Shown here one piece after another: positions 49,901 through 62,100 of a stretch of 64,000 nucleotides of DNA. Where the stretch lies: the NCBI RefSeq assembly GCF_031877795.1, contig NC_133932.1, positions 40,934,180-40,998,179 on the forward strand. The letters are read 5' to 3'. The notes below the pieces were generated by a model, which saw only the letters and a program-made list of their open reading frames with translations, ran no database searches and was not told the DNA's origin. Source of the stretch: Strix aluco (taxonomy: Eukaryota; Chordata; Aves; Strigiformes; Strigidae). A program made the translations under genes and the position numbers. Each line of letters opens with the position of its first letter. Position 1 is the stretch's first letter.

Positions 49901-51120
49901 ATATCCTGGGGCAAGGGCAAGAAGCTCCCACGGTCCTCTGAAAGGGAAGGGACTGGCCGGTACCGCAATCCAGCACCAGTCTTAGGTGATCTGATCTAAT
50001 AAGAAAGTTAACCAGCATGCGGAGGAAAGAACCTACCTACGAAGAGTGGTGTATAAGAAAATGACAAACTTTCTTCCAGGTTAACTTTTCTAGCCTGTGA
50101 CGGTGTTTGTAACAAGCATGTCTCAGATGGAAAGACTCCAGGAGACGTGCTAAGCACATCTGTAATAAATGCTCCATCTGAAGGGCAGGAAAGACCAATC
50201 TGCCATCAGAAAGAGCTCTGTTAGAGAAAAAATGTGAGAAAAAGCTGGGAATAACTCAGTTTGGAGAGGAAAGGGTTGATAGATCAAGGATTGTCTTCCA
50301 CTTTCATATTTGAATGCAGAAGTTTGCAAGGAGTTTTTGATCTATTGGGCCCTCCACTCTTAATGCTGTTACCAGTCAAACTCAGCTTGTAGGAGCTGGT
50401 CAGGAAAAGGCCAGGGATGTCCCAGCTGTGGTAGATGATTCCCCAACCTGAAGCTGATGTAAGAACTGGGCATCCGCTGGACAGACCTCTGATGGTACAT
50501 AGAGTATGGAAGACCTTCTGACATCAAATCTTTAACAGTGGTCTGTCCCAGGGATATTTCCCTTCCAATATTTCCTATGTCCACAATAAGGACATTTTTT
50601 TTGTAACTCTTAAGCTCTCTCCTATTCTTTTATCTTGGGCAAATGGATAGCTAGGCAAGAGATGCAGGGCACAAAGCAGTATCTGCCAAAAGCACTACAA
50701 GCACAGTTAGAGGACTAGTATCCCACAGCTGAAAAGCTGGTTTTGAGACAACTCTTTCGGCGTTAGTGTCTTTGTACCACACAGAGCAAAAAAATACAGT
50801 GATAAAGTCCTTGCTTAGTGACAAAACAGCTGTTGTTTTCAGCATTTTCAGCTCTGTCCCTGAGTTCCCGCTGCAATTTTTCCACTGACCTTCTTACATG
50901 ACCTTGTAGAAACCACTTGACTGCCCTGTGCCTCCAGTCCAGTCCTCACAGTCTGTGTTTGGGCTGCAAGCTCCACCAGGTAGAGAGGTACTGTATGTAT
51001 ATACCTGTTAGCACCCTTATGTGCTGGGGAAATGCTAGAGACACCCCGTGGGACTGGTTTGGTGCACACGATTTAGTCTAATTTCTGTTCTCAGTGAACA
51101 TAGTTAAAACCAGTAGCATT
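46911..51120. other. Unique non-coding stretch
   Basis: No gene was recognised. Contains the (GA)n repeat at 49328-49346. A GC-richer patch at about 48920-49560 has several 75-150-codon frames on both strands without credible protein content. A donor-like CAG|GTGAGT occurs at 47612. Confidence 0.4.
49328..49346. repeat. (GA)n microsatellite
   Basis: About nine perfect GA units. On the minus strand it makes the SLSLSL-type hydrophobic run that mimics a signal peptide in one spurious open frame. Confidence 0.85.
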
Positions 51121-51320
51121 TAGACTTTTCACTCTGGGGGTGACTGAGCACCAGCCCAGGTTGCCAGGTAGGTTGTGGAGTTTCCATCCCTGGAGATATT
51201 CAAAAGCCATCTGGACACAGACCTAGGCAACCAGCTCTAGATGGCCCTGCTTGAGCAGGAGGGGTTGGACTAGGTGATCTCCAGAGGTCCTTTTCAAACT
51301 CAACCATTCTGTGATTCTGC
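51121..51320 (+). mobile_element. CR1 LINE 3' end, plus strand
   Basis: The last ~200 bases of a CR1: GGTTGCCAGGTAGGTTGTGG (about 51159-51178), TCCATCCCTGGAGATATTCA, AACCAGCTCTAGATGGCCC, GGGGTTGGACTAGGTGATC (51262-51280), GGTCCTTTTCAAACTCAACC and a terminal ATTCTGTGATTCTG. 5'-truncated, no coding capacity. Its 3' UTR type differs from that of the 17.8 kb copy, so it is another subfamily. Confidence 0.9.
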
Positions 51321-53256
51321 GGTTTGAGCTGCTGGTCAGGATCTTCTCAAGACCATCTCAGGATTTCAGAGGCTTCAGTATTTGGTGTGTTCAAACCTTG
51401 CATATCATTCCTACCATTGGTTTCCAGCTGGGGGTGCCAATGTGACACGTCATTTGCAGTAGACAGTTCATCCGATAAAAATATTGTCATATCATGTTTT
51501 GAGCTGCTCAGATCTCCCTTTTGTGATATTATAGCTAAGCGGATCTATTGACTAGCTGATCTGAGAGGGGCAGTTCTGCCTGGAGAGGTGGAGACAGAGG
51601 GGTTGGAAGACTCACCCATATTCAGCCATAACATCCTATGAAAGACCCAGCTCTGACCAATAGATCTGCTCTTCTTGAATGTCAAGGCACATCTCAGGCT
51701 TCTTGGGCTCAGTCTCTTCCTGACCCTGAAAGAGGCAGAGCAGGGTAATAACACATCATGGATCTTCATAAATGTTACTGACTCATGATACCAAAAAAGG
51801 TGTGCCTGGTATTGAAATTAAGATATCTGGCATTATCCTCTTCCTCTCTTACAGCAACATCACAATGATTAACACTGAGTTTTCAGTATCAGCCCTAGGA
51901 ACATGCTGAATGAATACCTCAATGAGGCGAATGGGTCACTTCACATGTCATGGAGCTATGGTCCCAGACTGTCTGCAGACTCATATCTGCCTCACTTATC
52001 TTCATTTCTCATTTTTGAGGCTTTCCTTCCCAGTCACAGCACCTGGAACCCTGTCTGTGTTGTTAAATGAAAACAGAGTTTCCAGAGATTAAGATAGTAA
52101 CTCAGGAGAAAGGCACAACTACAGCAAATTGACACATATAGGCTATTTTCAAAGTTGCTTCCAGTAATTTTGCAGCTGTTAACACAGCACCTTGGTTCAG
52201 TCCAGGTAGTACCCATACTAATGATAGTCCTTGGAAAAAAAATAGCAAAAGAGAGATTTTCTAGCTTATATTTTCTTCATCTGTTTAAATTCATCAGAGC
52301 ACTGGCAAGCGGTTTTGTGCATTCAAGCCTTTCTACTGAAGGCCAGAAGAAATTGATATAGAATTAAAATATTGAAATTTTAACTTCACAGTTATTATTT
52401 TGACTGCTGTTTTCCATATGCCTACCCTGTTGAGAGAGACTCTTTGTAAGCTTCTGCATCTGGAGAGAAGAGATTAAACTCTATTTTGGTGGAAAAGGTT
52501 ACAAAGATGCATATAGGAGGAATTTGCCCTGAGGGTCTGAATATCCTCCATTTAGGGGTGCTAGAAGAGACCACTGTTCCTCACCCAGTCCCTAGCTGCT
52601 CATCACCACTTCCAGTCAAAGGCTCCAACCCCCTTGACCTGCTAGCAGAGCCTTCCCATCTGAGCCTTCCCAAACCCTCCTCCGTCATAACAACCTGGGA
52701 ATGCTTAAACCATTGGGTTTTACAGCTCCAGCTTGTTTTGCCTGAAGCAGGTGAGAGAAACAGCTCTCCTGGCAGAGAAGATAGTGAAAGCAGCTGGAGG
52801 AGACCCATGATGAGTCACTTCTGGATGCAGAGCTGTTTGCTGACCCTGTATCAGGTTTGACTCTGTCACCATGCAGGAAAGGCATCAGCTTCAAGATGCA
52901 TCTAAACAGTGATGAAGAAAATTGAAAAAATGGTCCATCACAACCCCAAGAGCAACTGGTGGGCCTAGACTCACATATAAGCTTCATTTCTGGAGTATTA
53001 AGGGCCTTATACCCAGCAAACTGAAAACACAATCTGAATCCAAATATCCACTGATATCTGGGGAATCCTTTCCAAGTGTTGTCTTCCAGGCCTACTTCAA
53101 CTATCACCAATAAATGGTGATAATAATTTAATTTAATAATAGTAATAAATTAACAAAGTAAAACACATATCACAGTGAAAACAGTAGACTCATTGGATAC
53201 AGGAAGTTATGTTGAAGGAGCACTGCAAATTTCATAAGACCATTCTCCTCTCCTCT
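51321..53256. other. Unique non-coding stretch
   Basis: No gene or repeat was recognised between two CR1 copies. A frame open for 124 codons at 52486-52860 has no recognisable domain. Confidence 0.45.
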
Positions 53257-54945
53257 CACAGAATCACAGGACTGCTGAGGCAGAAGGAACCTTTGGAGAT
53301 CATTTAGTCCAACCACCTGCTCAAAGTGGGATCAATTACAGCAGGTTGCTCAGGGACATTTGTTGGGTTTTGAATACCTCCAAGGATGGAGACTCCACAA
53401 CTTACTCGAATAAGCTGTTCCAGTGCTCAATGACCCTTCCAGTAAGAAAATTTTTCTCCTATGTTTAAATGGAATTTCCTGTATTTCAGTTTGTGCCCAT
53501 TGTCTCCCATCATGTCACTGGGCACTGCTGAGAAGAGCCTGGCTCTGTTGCCTTCGCACATCCCATCAGGTATTTTTAGACAATAAGTTCCCCCAAGTCT
53601 TCCCTGCTCCAGGCTGAACAGTCTCAGCTCTCTCAGCCTTTCCTCATAGTAGAGATGGTCAAAATCCTTTAATCATCTTCACGCCCCTTTTCTGGACTTG
53701 GTCCAGTATGTCTTTCCTGTACTGGGGAGCCCAGTACTGGACTCTAGATATGTCACCAGTCCTGAGTAGAGGGGAAGGATCACCTCCATTGATCTGCTGG
53801 TGACGTTCTGCCTAATGCAGCCCAGGAGGTTTTTGGTCTTCTTATCACAAGGGCACTTTTCTGGCTCATGTCCAAGTTGGTGTTCAACAAGATTTCCAGG
53901 TCCTTCTCTGCCAAGCTAATTTCCAGTTGGTCAGCCCCCAGCCCATACTGGTGCATGGGGTTGTTGCTCCCCAGGTGCAGGCAGGCCTGTTTTGAACTTC
54001 ATGAGGTTTCTGTCAGCCTGTTTCTCTAGACTGTTGAGGTCCCTTGGAATGGAACCACAACCATTCTGAGTGTCAACCACTCCTCCCAGTTTCGTATCAT
54101 CTGCAAGCTTGCAGAAGGTGCACTCTATCCCAGCATCCAGGTCATTAATGAAGATGTTAAACAGTGCTGGTGCCAGTATCGACCCCTGGGTACACCACCA
54201 ATGACTGACATCCAGATGGACTTTGTGATGCTGATCACAACCCTTTCAACTAAACAGTTTTCAATCTACCACACTGACCATTTATCTAGTCCCTGCTCCA
54301 TCAGTTTGTCAATGAAGATATTATGGGAGACAGCATGGAAAGCCTTATTAAAGCCAAGACAAGAAATATCCACAGCTCTTATCTCATCCACCAAACCAGG
54401 CATTTCATCAGGCATCATGGTTATCAGGTTGGTCAAACATGACTTCTTCATAAATCCATGCCAGCCAATCCATGCCAATCTAGTCACCTTATCCTTTGCA
54501 TGTCTGGAAGTGTTTTCCAAGATTATTTGCTCCCTCACTTCGCTTCCCCAGAGATGGAGGTGAGGTGGACTGGCCTGTAGTTCCCTGGATCCTCCTTCTT
54601 GTCGTTCTTGAAGATAGACTTGACATTTTCTTTCTTCCAAGCATCCACTGATCACCATGACCTTTCAAGGATAATTGAGAGTAGCCTCGGAAGGACCTGG
54701 ACCAGCTGCTTCAGCACTCATGGAAGAATCCCATCAAGTCCCATGGATTTATATATGTATAGCCTGCCCAAATGTTTCCTATCTTGATCCTCCTCCATCA
54801 AGGGTAAATCTCCATTGCTCCAGATTTTCCCACTGGTCTCAGAGACCTGGTATTGCTGAAAGAAATTCTTACTAGCAAGGACCGATAAGAAAAGGCATTG
54901 GGTACATGGACTTTTCCTCAACCCACCTTTCCCCCACTCCTCTCC
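53257..54945 (-). mobile_element. CR1 LINE, older subfamily, minus strand (about 1.7 kb)
   Basis: The longest transposon relic in the window. Its 3' end is on the left (CACAGAATCACAGG at about 53258). Moving right the plus strand shows the antisense of the 3' UTR (GGAGATCATTTAGTCCAACC), the C-terminal ORF2 region (TTCCAGTGCTCAATGACCC; CTCCAGGCTGAACAGTCTC), then thumb and palm of the RT (ATGAAGATGTTAAACAGTGC is the antisense of the post-motif C region; GGAGACAGCATGGAAAGCC is the antisense of motif A). Beyond 54600 it reaches the RT fingers region, and similarity fades near 54945. Numerous stops and indels show it is inactive. A different and more diverged subfamily than the copy at 0.5-1.66 kb. 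No target-site duplication was identified. Confidence 0.92.
54266..54658 (-). pseudogene. CR1 reverse transcriptase fragment with lost motif A aspartate
   Basis: A 130-codon open stretch within the older CR1. Its C-terminal half aligns by eye with RT domains 1-3. A GREL(Q)ASPPHLH-like segment at about residues 23-34 represents the PVSLTSV region, a KDKVTRLAWIGWHGFMKKSC segment lies near 56-75, and AVDISCLGFNKAFHAVSH is at about 93-110. In active elements this last block is the motif A core with D at the position that here is G (LGF instead of LDF) and a second D at the position that here is H. The polymerase active site is therefore destroyed. The beginning of the frame is not LINE-like and the Met start is incidental. 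Confidence 0.75.
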
Positions 54946-55689
54946 ACATCCTCTCTAGATAGGACTGAAAGAGCAGAAACAGCAAAATGGTTTCAAAAAG
55001 TGACAGAACTCATTCATGAAAAATAAATCACCAGGAACTAGCAATTATAGGGGTGCTTCTTCCTCCTCATTCATCTCAGAAAGGAAATGGGCCTCAAATT
55101 GCCAAAGATTCTTCTTGGGACACAGCACCATATGCACACACTTCTCAAGGCTTACTTTTTGCCCCATCAGTGATGGGCTTACTGGGCTACATTGATCTGT
55201 ACAGACAGTCTTCTGTATGCTGGGATAAAAGTGAGTTTGATGCTAAGGCATTGTGTGCCATTGTCCCTTCTGCTTTTTCAGAGACTCTCATAGTCTTCTC
55301 CCTGCTAATCTGCGTGATGGAAAGAAAATCTGTACTACTCATCTTGAGTAGTACTGGTATCTATATCACAGTCTTAAAATGGGACTGCAGATGTTGTTCA
55401 TATACTTTAACCAGCACTGTCTAGATAACTTTCATACGGACGATGTTGCAGCCATCACAGGGCAAAGTTTAGTGAGGTCTAACAAACCTACCTAAGTAAC
55501 TCTCTAACTGTTTCAATTAGGTGCAGAGCTGCATTGTTGGTTACTAATTGTGATTAATCTTGCAGAATGAAGAGGCTACTGCGATAGACGTTGTAGAAAG
55601 AGACAGTCATCGACACTGAACACTTATGGTATAAGTATTAATGATGGAGAGGAAAAATGAAATTTTACCTTTGTTTTTTCTCAGACTGC
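54946..55689. other. Unique non-coding stretch
   Basis: No gene or repeat was recognised. Confidence 0.45.
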
Positions 55690-55810
55690 AAGCTGAATCT
55701 CAGACAGATTGCCTGTCTTATTTAAGACCACATGATAGGTCTGTGGCAGAGCTAGGACTAAATCCAGATTTCATAAATCCATTCAAGTGCTGTAGTCACA
55801 GCACAGTGAT
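55690..55810 (+). mobile_element. MIR-like SINE 3' half, plus strand
   Basis: Ordered match to the MIR/L2-type 3' block: AAGACCACATGATAGGTCTG (55724-55743), then TGGCAGAGCTAGGACTAAAT (about 55743-55762), CCAGATTTCATAAATCC and AAGTGCTGTAGTC. The core GTGGCAGAGCTAGGA is the most diagnostic piece. Divergence is high, so an L2-tail origin cannot be excluded. Confidence 0.55.
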
Positions 55811-55845
55811 GAAGTGTCCTCGGTTTTCAAAACTATTAATGATTT

Positions 55846-55930
55846 CACAGAATCACAGAATCATCTAGGTTGGAAAAGAACTTGAAGATCATCTAGTCCA
55901 ACCATCACCTAGTTCCGACACTGGATTCCT
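55846..55930 (-). mobile_element. CR1 3' tail fragment, minus strand
   Basis: Only the end of a CR1 is present: CACAGAATCACAGAATCATC (tail units in antisense), TAGGTTGGAAAAGAACTTGA, AGATCATCTAGTCCAACC and ATCACC. The rest of the element is missing because of 5' truncation. Confidence 0.88.
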
Positions 55931-56520
55931 GGGAATCCAACGTGAGGTAGGTTGAAGGAACCTGGTTTTCAGAAAACAAATTGCTGAGAGGTCTCAATTT
56001 GGACAGAGGAAAACTGAGTCATATAAAACTAATAGTTGCATTTAAAAATCTTGGACAAAGTCCTTGCTCTTCTAGAGTTGCAGACTATTTAGTTTCCACT
56101 GTATTAAGAGTGGGGTTTTTTTCTTTGTCTTGTTTATCTTCTGGGGCCGACTTAAGAAAGATAAATGAGAAAAGCTCTTTGGCTTCACGTATTCGGAGTG
56201 CTCTTACTATTAGTCTATTATGCATACTTGAATATTAAAACAATTGACCATGCTATCACTAGGTAGAACCTGAAGGCCATGATAAAAACAAGGAAATACA
56301 GTATTCCTGACTATAATTTTTAGTTGCCACGGTGATACATTTGGAGAGCAAACATGCTTGTTGGTCTCTCTTCCCAGCAGCACGGCACAGAGAGAATCAT
56401 GCAGTTCTTATTTGGGGCACTGTTCAGCAAATTTGGTGACTCTTTTGCTCGAGAAAGCTGAGAGGGCTGGACTGCACATGATGCCTGAGAAACTTTCTAT
56501 AAAATGGCCTGCTTGGGTTG
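55931..56520. other. Unique non-coding stretch
   Basis: Nothing recognised. Confidence 0.4.
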
Positions 56521-56675
56521 TAGTCAAGGAGCTGGGACTGACTCAGTTCCATTGCCTCCCCGTGCCCAGCTCCTGTGCAACATCAGCTGGGTGAGTTGCA
56601 CCTCTCTATGCTCCTGTTTGCAGAATGGAGATAATGATGCTGCTCTCCCTCACCAGTGTTGCCTGTTTACTGAAG
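56521..56675 (+). mobile_element. MIR-like SINE relic, plus strand
   Basis: GGAGCTGGGACTGACTCAG (about 56529-56547), GTTGCACCTCTCTATGCTCC (56596-56615), TGTTTGCAGAATGGAGATAA (56616-56635), TGATGCTGCTCTCCCTCACC. The order and spacing match the MIR-type block ctctgtgcctcagtttcc-atctgtaaaatggggataatgat that precedes the central core. No coding meaning. Confidence 0.65.
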
Positions 56676-58194
56676 AGTGCACTGTCTCCTACTTTCTGTT
56701 TACATGGGAACTTTCATTCTGCTTTTGGTTCTAGCATTCATATTGTAAGGAAAAGGGTATTTTAACATAAGAGAATAATTATTTTTATAAGGCAATACTA
56801 TAAGAGCAATATGAGATATTTCCCCATAAGAATCTTCAAAATATTTGAAGAAAAGTGAGTAGAGGGCACATGAAAATCTTCATTTTCTTTGACCTGTGTA
56901 ACAGAGACTAGAAACATACGCTGGTATCTTCTCATATGTGCACTCAGAGGAAGCAGAACCAAGATGACAATATGGCTGGTATAGCTATGGGCATAAAATA
57001 GGCAGGCAGGGATTCAGCTATTTATTTTTTAATGGTTGTTCTGCAGCTTGCATTTGAGCTAAAACTCTCACAGGAGTCTTCAGTCTATTGCCAGTGGGGC
57101 AGATTTCCAATTCTTTGCAGCCATCACATAAAAAAACCCCCAAAACTTAAGATAGAAAAACAGACACAGAAACCAATTCTGGATCCTTGAGAGGAATAGA
57201 TGGCAGCTGATCTGAGAAGTACAGCAAGGACTCTCTGCACGGGCTTCTTCTACAAAGGCTCACAGATGGCCTTATCCTGAGCCCCCTCCTTCACCTATGG
57301 ACAAGCCTACACTCCAGTCAGCTGTGCTGGCTGAGAAAGTTTCAATCCATCAGGTCTTTATGATGGCCATCTTCTCCTCCCAGCATGAAGGATCACACGT
57401 GCTCTCTCATCCACTCCATGTGCAGTGCAGGGGCAAGCTTTGGCCATGGGCAGATGTCCCTGCGGCAATCCAGAAGCAGCAGGGGAGGTGGTTGCGGTGG
57501 GAGGGGCTGCTCCTCTGCCAGTTGTACATCTTCCTCAGGCCTCCCATCTGCAAACCACCTTTGGTTCCACTGGATTTGCATAAACGCTCTTCCAGACAGT
57601 GGTTACAGGGAGGGTGGGTGAGCAGCACCCTGGCAGATCTGAGAGCAAGGAAGGGCACAGGGCAGCAATAGCAGAGTGCAGGCTCTAACTTCACCATTTG
57701 TCCCAGCTGCCTGCAGAGCATATGATTGCAGCTGAAAACACCCAGGGAAGGTGTTTTGGACCGCAATGTCTTCCACCAGCACAGCCATTCATTCAGTGTC
57801 TCTGCTTGCTGCCTTATGTTCCCCCAAACAGCCCAACTACAACCCATTGCCCTGCCTGCTGCCTAACACTACTCACCTCGTGTAAAATCAGGCAGTGATT
57901 TAGTGATACTAGGTGCAGGCTGGGGCAGATCCTCCTGTCCTTATTCACTGTGAATTGTGCCATAGGCAGTTATAGTCCCACGGAAATCAATGGGATAATG
58001 AATACTAATTAGTGGCAACTCACAGTGGGAGAATCTGGGAAAACATCTGTCCTTGCCCCAGGAGTGGGAGTTCCTCAGGTCCCTGCCATTGTCACACAGT
58101 TTGGGGGCCCTCATGATCCTGTGGAAAGCAAGATTTTGAATATTTACAAGCAGCATAAAAATTGGCCCCAAAAATGACTTTCTCATCAGTTTCA
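56676..58194. other. Unique non-coding stretch
   Basis: No recognised gene. GC-richer at 57380-57720 with overlapping accidental frames on both strands. Confidence 0.4.
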
Positions 58195-58345
58195 CTAAGC
58201 CTTAATTATAATGTAAATTGCAAAATTGGAAGGAATTCAAAAACGAGCAACAAATACGATTAAGGGGATTGGAGGATTGATTTATGAGAAAAGATTAAAA
58301 GACCTAAGAATTATGCAGTTTGACTAAACGATGGCCATGGGCCTG
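58195..58345 (+). mobile_element. Ancient CR1/L3-type LINE fragment, plus strand
   Basis: The coding-region block TTGGAAGGAATTCAAAAACG (58227-58246), AGCAACAAATACGATTAAGG (58246-58265), GATTGATTTATGAGAAAAG (58275-58293) and ATTAAAAGACCTAAGAATT fits the LINE segment encoding xxQKRATKMIKGLExLxYEERLKxLxL-like residues. The match ends near 58345. A weak MIR-type string (ATTTTACAGCTAGTGAAAG) follows at about 58479-58497 but is not called separately. Confidence 0.6.
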
Positions 58346-59149
58346 GTCTTACAAACTTTTCCCAGAGATGGCTCTCCACGTTAGTGGAAGAATGATTTAA
58401 AAATACCTACCATGTCCTCCACTGAGAAATTCTGCAAATCAGTATTCCAAGCTAAGGCAGAGGGGAGCATTAGTTTTCATTTTACAGCTAGTGAAAGTAA
58501 AAATTTCTAGTGTCAAAGCTCAGAGTGTTTGCAGGTTTTTTGGCTGTTTTACATGGAAAAAACCCCCAGCATTTATTCACAGCAGATAGAAATGGGGGAA
58601 TACGTAAATATTTGAGATCTGGAAATGACCAATGTAACAGGAATGATAGAAAAATGGTACTTTTCACTTGGAAGACTGTTAAATGCCTTTATTTGTAACT
58701 TTCTAAAAGTAAAAAAGAAATCTTCAGCCTCCACCAAAAGTCAACAACCTGAACTGATGAATTGCACCTTTGCATGGGTACTCCACAGCTTTTTAATGCT
58801 TTTGAGGATCTACTTAAGCTCTAGAAAACATTATAGAGATACACAGATGTCACAGGACCAAGTATACAAAACAATTCCAATGACAGAAAAAAGCAACATG
58901 AAAATGGGAGATGCAGCACTGCAAAAGGAAAAGGAGAGATGCAACACCAAGTCTGGAATGGCTCTCTCGCTCCATGCCATGGCTGCCTCCTGGGACATGG
59001 GGCTCTGCTGCAGACGAGCCAGCCTACTGCTCAGGATGTTCCTACTCATGGTCCTTTTCCCTTACTGGTGTTGGTACCAGACAAGGGTCCCATGAAAAGC
59101 AGACTTTGGGGCTAAACTGACAGAAAGCTACTCTTTATTTCTGGTACAA
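58346..59149. other. Unique non-coding stretch
   Basis: No gene was recognised; a frame open for 156 codons at 58625-59095 has no recognisable domain. Confidence 0.4.
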
Positions 59150-59174
59150 TTTTTTTTTTTTTTTTTTTTTTTTT
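59150..59174. repeat. Poly(T) run (25 T)
   Basis: Uninterrupted T25, the longest homopolymer in the window. It could be the A-tail of a minus-strand retrocopy, but the flank to its right (59175-59340) shows no recognisable source gene. Confidence 0.85.
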
Positions 59175-62100
59175 GGTTAGTTTCTCTCTCCAGACCTCCT
59201 TATTGAAGACTTGGCCAAGTGTTGGTGATGGCACAGGGGGAATGATGATAGAACTATGGAGTTGACCTGGGGAAGGCAGAGGCTGGCAACACAGGTCTTT
59301 CTGGAAGCAGTCAGCTGTTAGACTGTCAGCCACATCATAAAACTTTCCGGGTTACCTAGTAAGTTTTCTAACGGTAGAACACAGATTTCTGGGACTGAAA
59401 ATATACTCTTGACTGTCATACTTACAGGGTTTCCTCAACACCTTTGAGGCAACCAGTCTATGAAGAGCCAAAAGTATTCGTGCCTCTGCTGTACCCAGCT
59501 CTGTAGCGTGGAAAAAACAAGGTGTAGTATATCACTTACCAAAGCATGCTTTCATTACTGTTTTAGCAATCATCACAAAATGAAAGAAATAATATTTATC
59601 ATAACTGGCAAATACTCTTTCCTGAAGAAAAAAGTGAGGTGGTATTTTTCTTAAAGTCAGGTTGAAATGCTTTACTTCTGAAAAAGCAACCTTCTTTTTG
59701 TAAAATTTTGGAAACATCAGAACTTTCAACTTTTAGCTTTTTCCCAATTAAAAATTAACCTACTATTTTATAAAGCAAAAACAGTTTTAAAAGTGTCAGA
59801 TGAATCACAATCATAACCAACACTGACTCAAAAAGTAATGAATTCAGAATCAAAACCAATACTTGGATTGATCAAAATGTAGTGTAATGGCTTATTCAGT
59901 CAAAAAAAATTAAGCTTGTGTTTTGGCTCAATCTAAGCAAAATCCCACTCATTTTCTTCCTGTCTGTCCATCTCCAAAATCCATCACTCATCAGGCTCTT
60001 GCCTTGGATAGCTAATCTCCCTGTTGTGCCAGAGCCTGGCTTGGACAAAGATTCAATGCATGACACAGCAGCTCTGCAAAATAGGGTGAAAGTAAATAAG
60101 GTCTCCAATCTAGGCATAGTAACTGAAAAATGTCACAGTACAGGTACCAAAACCAAATTTGGCCCAGAGAAATTTGTCTGTGTGAGTCCATGTTGCAATG
60201 AGGGCTGATGATAGGAAAGGATGCTGATGTGATGCAACATCCTCAGAGGCATCAATCTGCTGCCCAAAGCAGCCAAGCCACTGTGCTCATACAACATACC
60301 TGGGAGAAACAACATGTGAGAAACACAGACACCATTAAAAAAGCAGAGCTGCCCACCTTGGGACCCACCTGTACCATCTCTGGAGAAGGCAGTTCCTAGC
60401 ATTTCCAGGAATGACCTCGGTGATTCAACAGATTCAGATTTATAACAGCAAGCAGAGCAGAAACAAATGCCATGCCTTTTTCAATGGCCCTAGAGAAAAA
60501 AAAAAAAACCCACAATATCTTTTCCAGAAACCTCACAGCTGCTTATCTGAAGCAGCTCATGACAGTGAAAGAAGTGGATAAATGTGTCATGTAATGCTGC
60601 AAAGTGATTTTTAAAAGCAGGAATGATTTCACTTAGGCAAGCAAGGGAAGGGTGAGTCAGCAGATGATTTCGTAAGAGTGCTCAGCAGCTGGCTCCAACG
60701 TGGTGGCTACGAGGGCGGCGAGCAAGGCAGGCTGGCTGGTGGGCTGGGTGGGTGCCAGCCGTGACCCTAACCTCACGTAACACACAGCCAAGGCTGTGAG
60801 TCTCCAAAGTCAACATGGAGAGAAAAACTGATGAGGAAAACTGCTGAGGGAGGGAAGGTGCTTGTGAAAGGAGCAAATGCCATGGGAGAAAGACCCCCAA
60901 AATCTTTGCAAGCCAGGGTAGGTCCCCCATGGTCTCCCTCCTCCCTCCCATCCCTGCTCCTTGTTGCATCTCTTTGACTTCCACAAAACTTCCTCTTGAG
61001 GAGGAGGAAGAAGAAGAGAAGGATAAAGGTTCTGGAGGCTTGGAAGCTGCTGCCCCTCTTCCCAGCTCCACTTTCACATAAGCCTGGTTTGAAGAAGGGC
61101 CCCCTTTACCCCACAAGGGGTGACTGTCTGCCGGTGCCAGCATTTCCCTACCCACCACAGTGCCTGGGTTGGAGCCAGCTGCTCCATAGCTGCACAGGAA
61201 CCATGGCACAGCAGCCATGTCTACCCTCCGGGCAGTGTTGAGACAGCCTCTCTCCAGCTACCTGCAGGATTTCAACCCAGGAGCCCGGTGGAGATGCAGG
61301 AAATGGTGTTACAATGTCTGAAAAGTAAAAAGAAAAAAGCAAGTTGCTCATGTGGGGCTGGTGAGAAGCAGGTTAGCTCTACAATACCCAATGAGGAGCA
61401 GGTAGGTGTCCTTCCTTCCCCTCTGTGCTTGGGGATGTCAGGGCTTCCTCCCTCTGTCCCCATGCTGCATGAGGAAAAAGCAGAAAAAGCCAGGATGAAG
61501 CTGTCAGGGACTTTTGTTACAGGTACTGGCACAGCACCTTCCATTGCACACAGGGAGATGATGAGTCACCTGTGGAAGGAGGAACTGAGAGGCACAGCCT
61601 TTATAGACCATTGCCACTGGCATAAATATTGAACCCAAATGCATTCTAACCAATGTCTGAATGAAACCAAATCAAAACCTAAGCAAACCTCAGGATACTC
61701 ATGAGGAAATACAAAAAAATCCTCTGTGAGAGAAAAGGAAGTAGTGAATAAAGGACAGTGATCAAGGAAAAAACTGGAAGAAGCTTCAAAAGACCATGGA
61801 TTTGTGTTTTGGGTTTTTTTATCAACAATCATTTTTATTGCAATCAATACTTTCAAGTAGATTTTGCCATGTGAACTCCAGAGGCTTTGTTGTCCTAGTA
61901 TGATATTGCTGTTCTATTTGATATTTGCTGTGGTTATTCCTGCACAGGTTCACACAGGTTCACACTCACCATTAAATTCCCCCCCACACTTTTTTTTTTC
62001 CTTTGCAAGAAATTCATAATCAGCTTCCCCGAAAAACTCTGTAGTTCAAGAGTGCCATCTTGAGGTTTACTGCATATAAGGACTAGCATGTTGATTGAAC

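Noticed and set aside
58440..58500. Possible MIR 3' block (ATTTTACAGCTAG)
   Set aside because: Match too short and lacks the TGGCAGAGC core.
59150..59340. Processed retrocopy on the minus strand ending in the T25 run
   Set aside because: The flanking sequence has no recognisable gene content and no target-site duplication was found.
61120..61632. 170-codon open frame on the plus strand
   Set aside because: No recognisable domain; includes a poly-Lys run from an A-rich stretch and overlaps other long frames.
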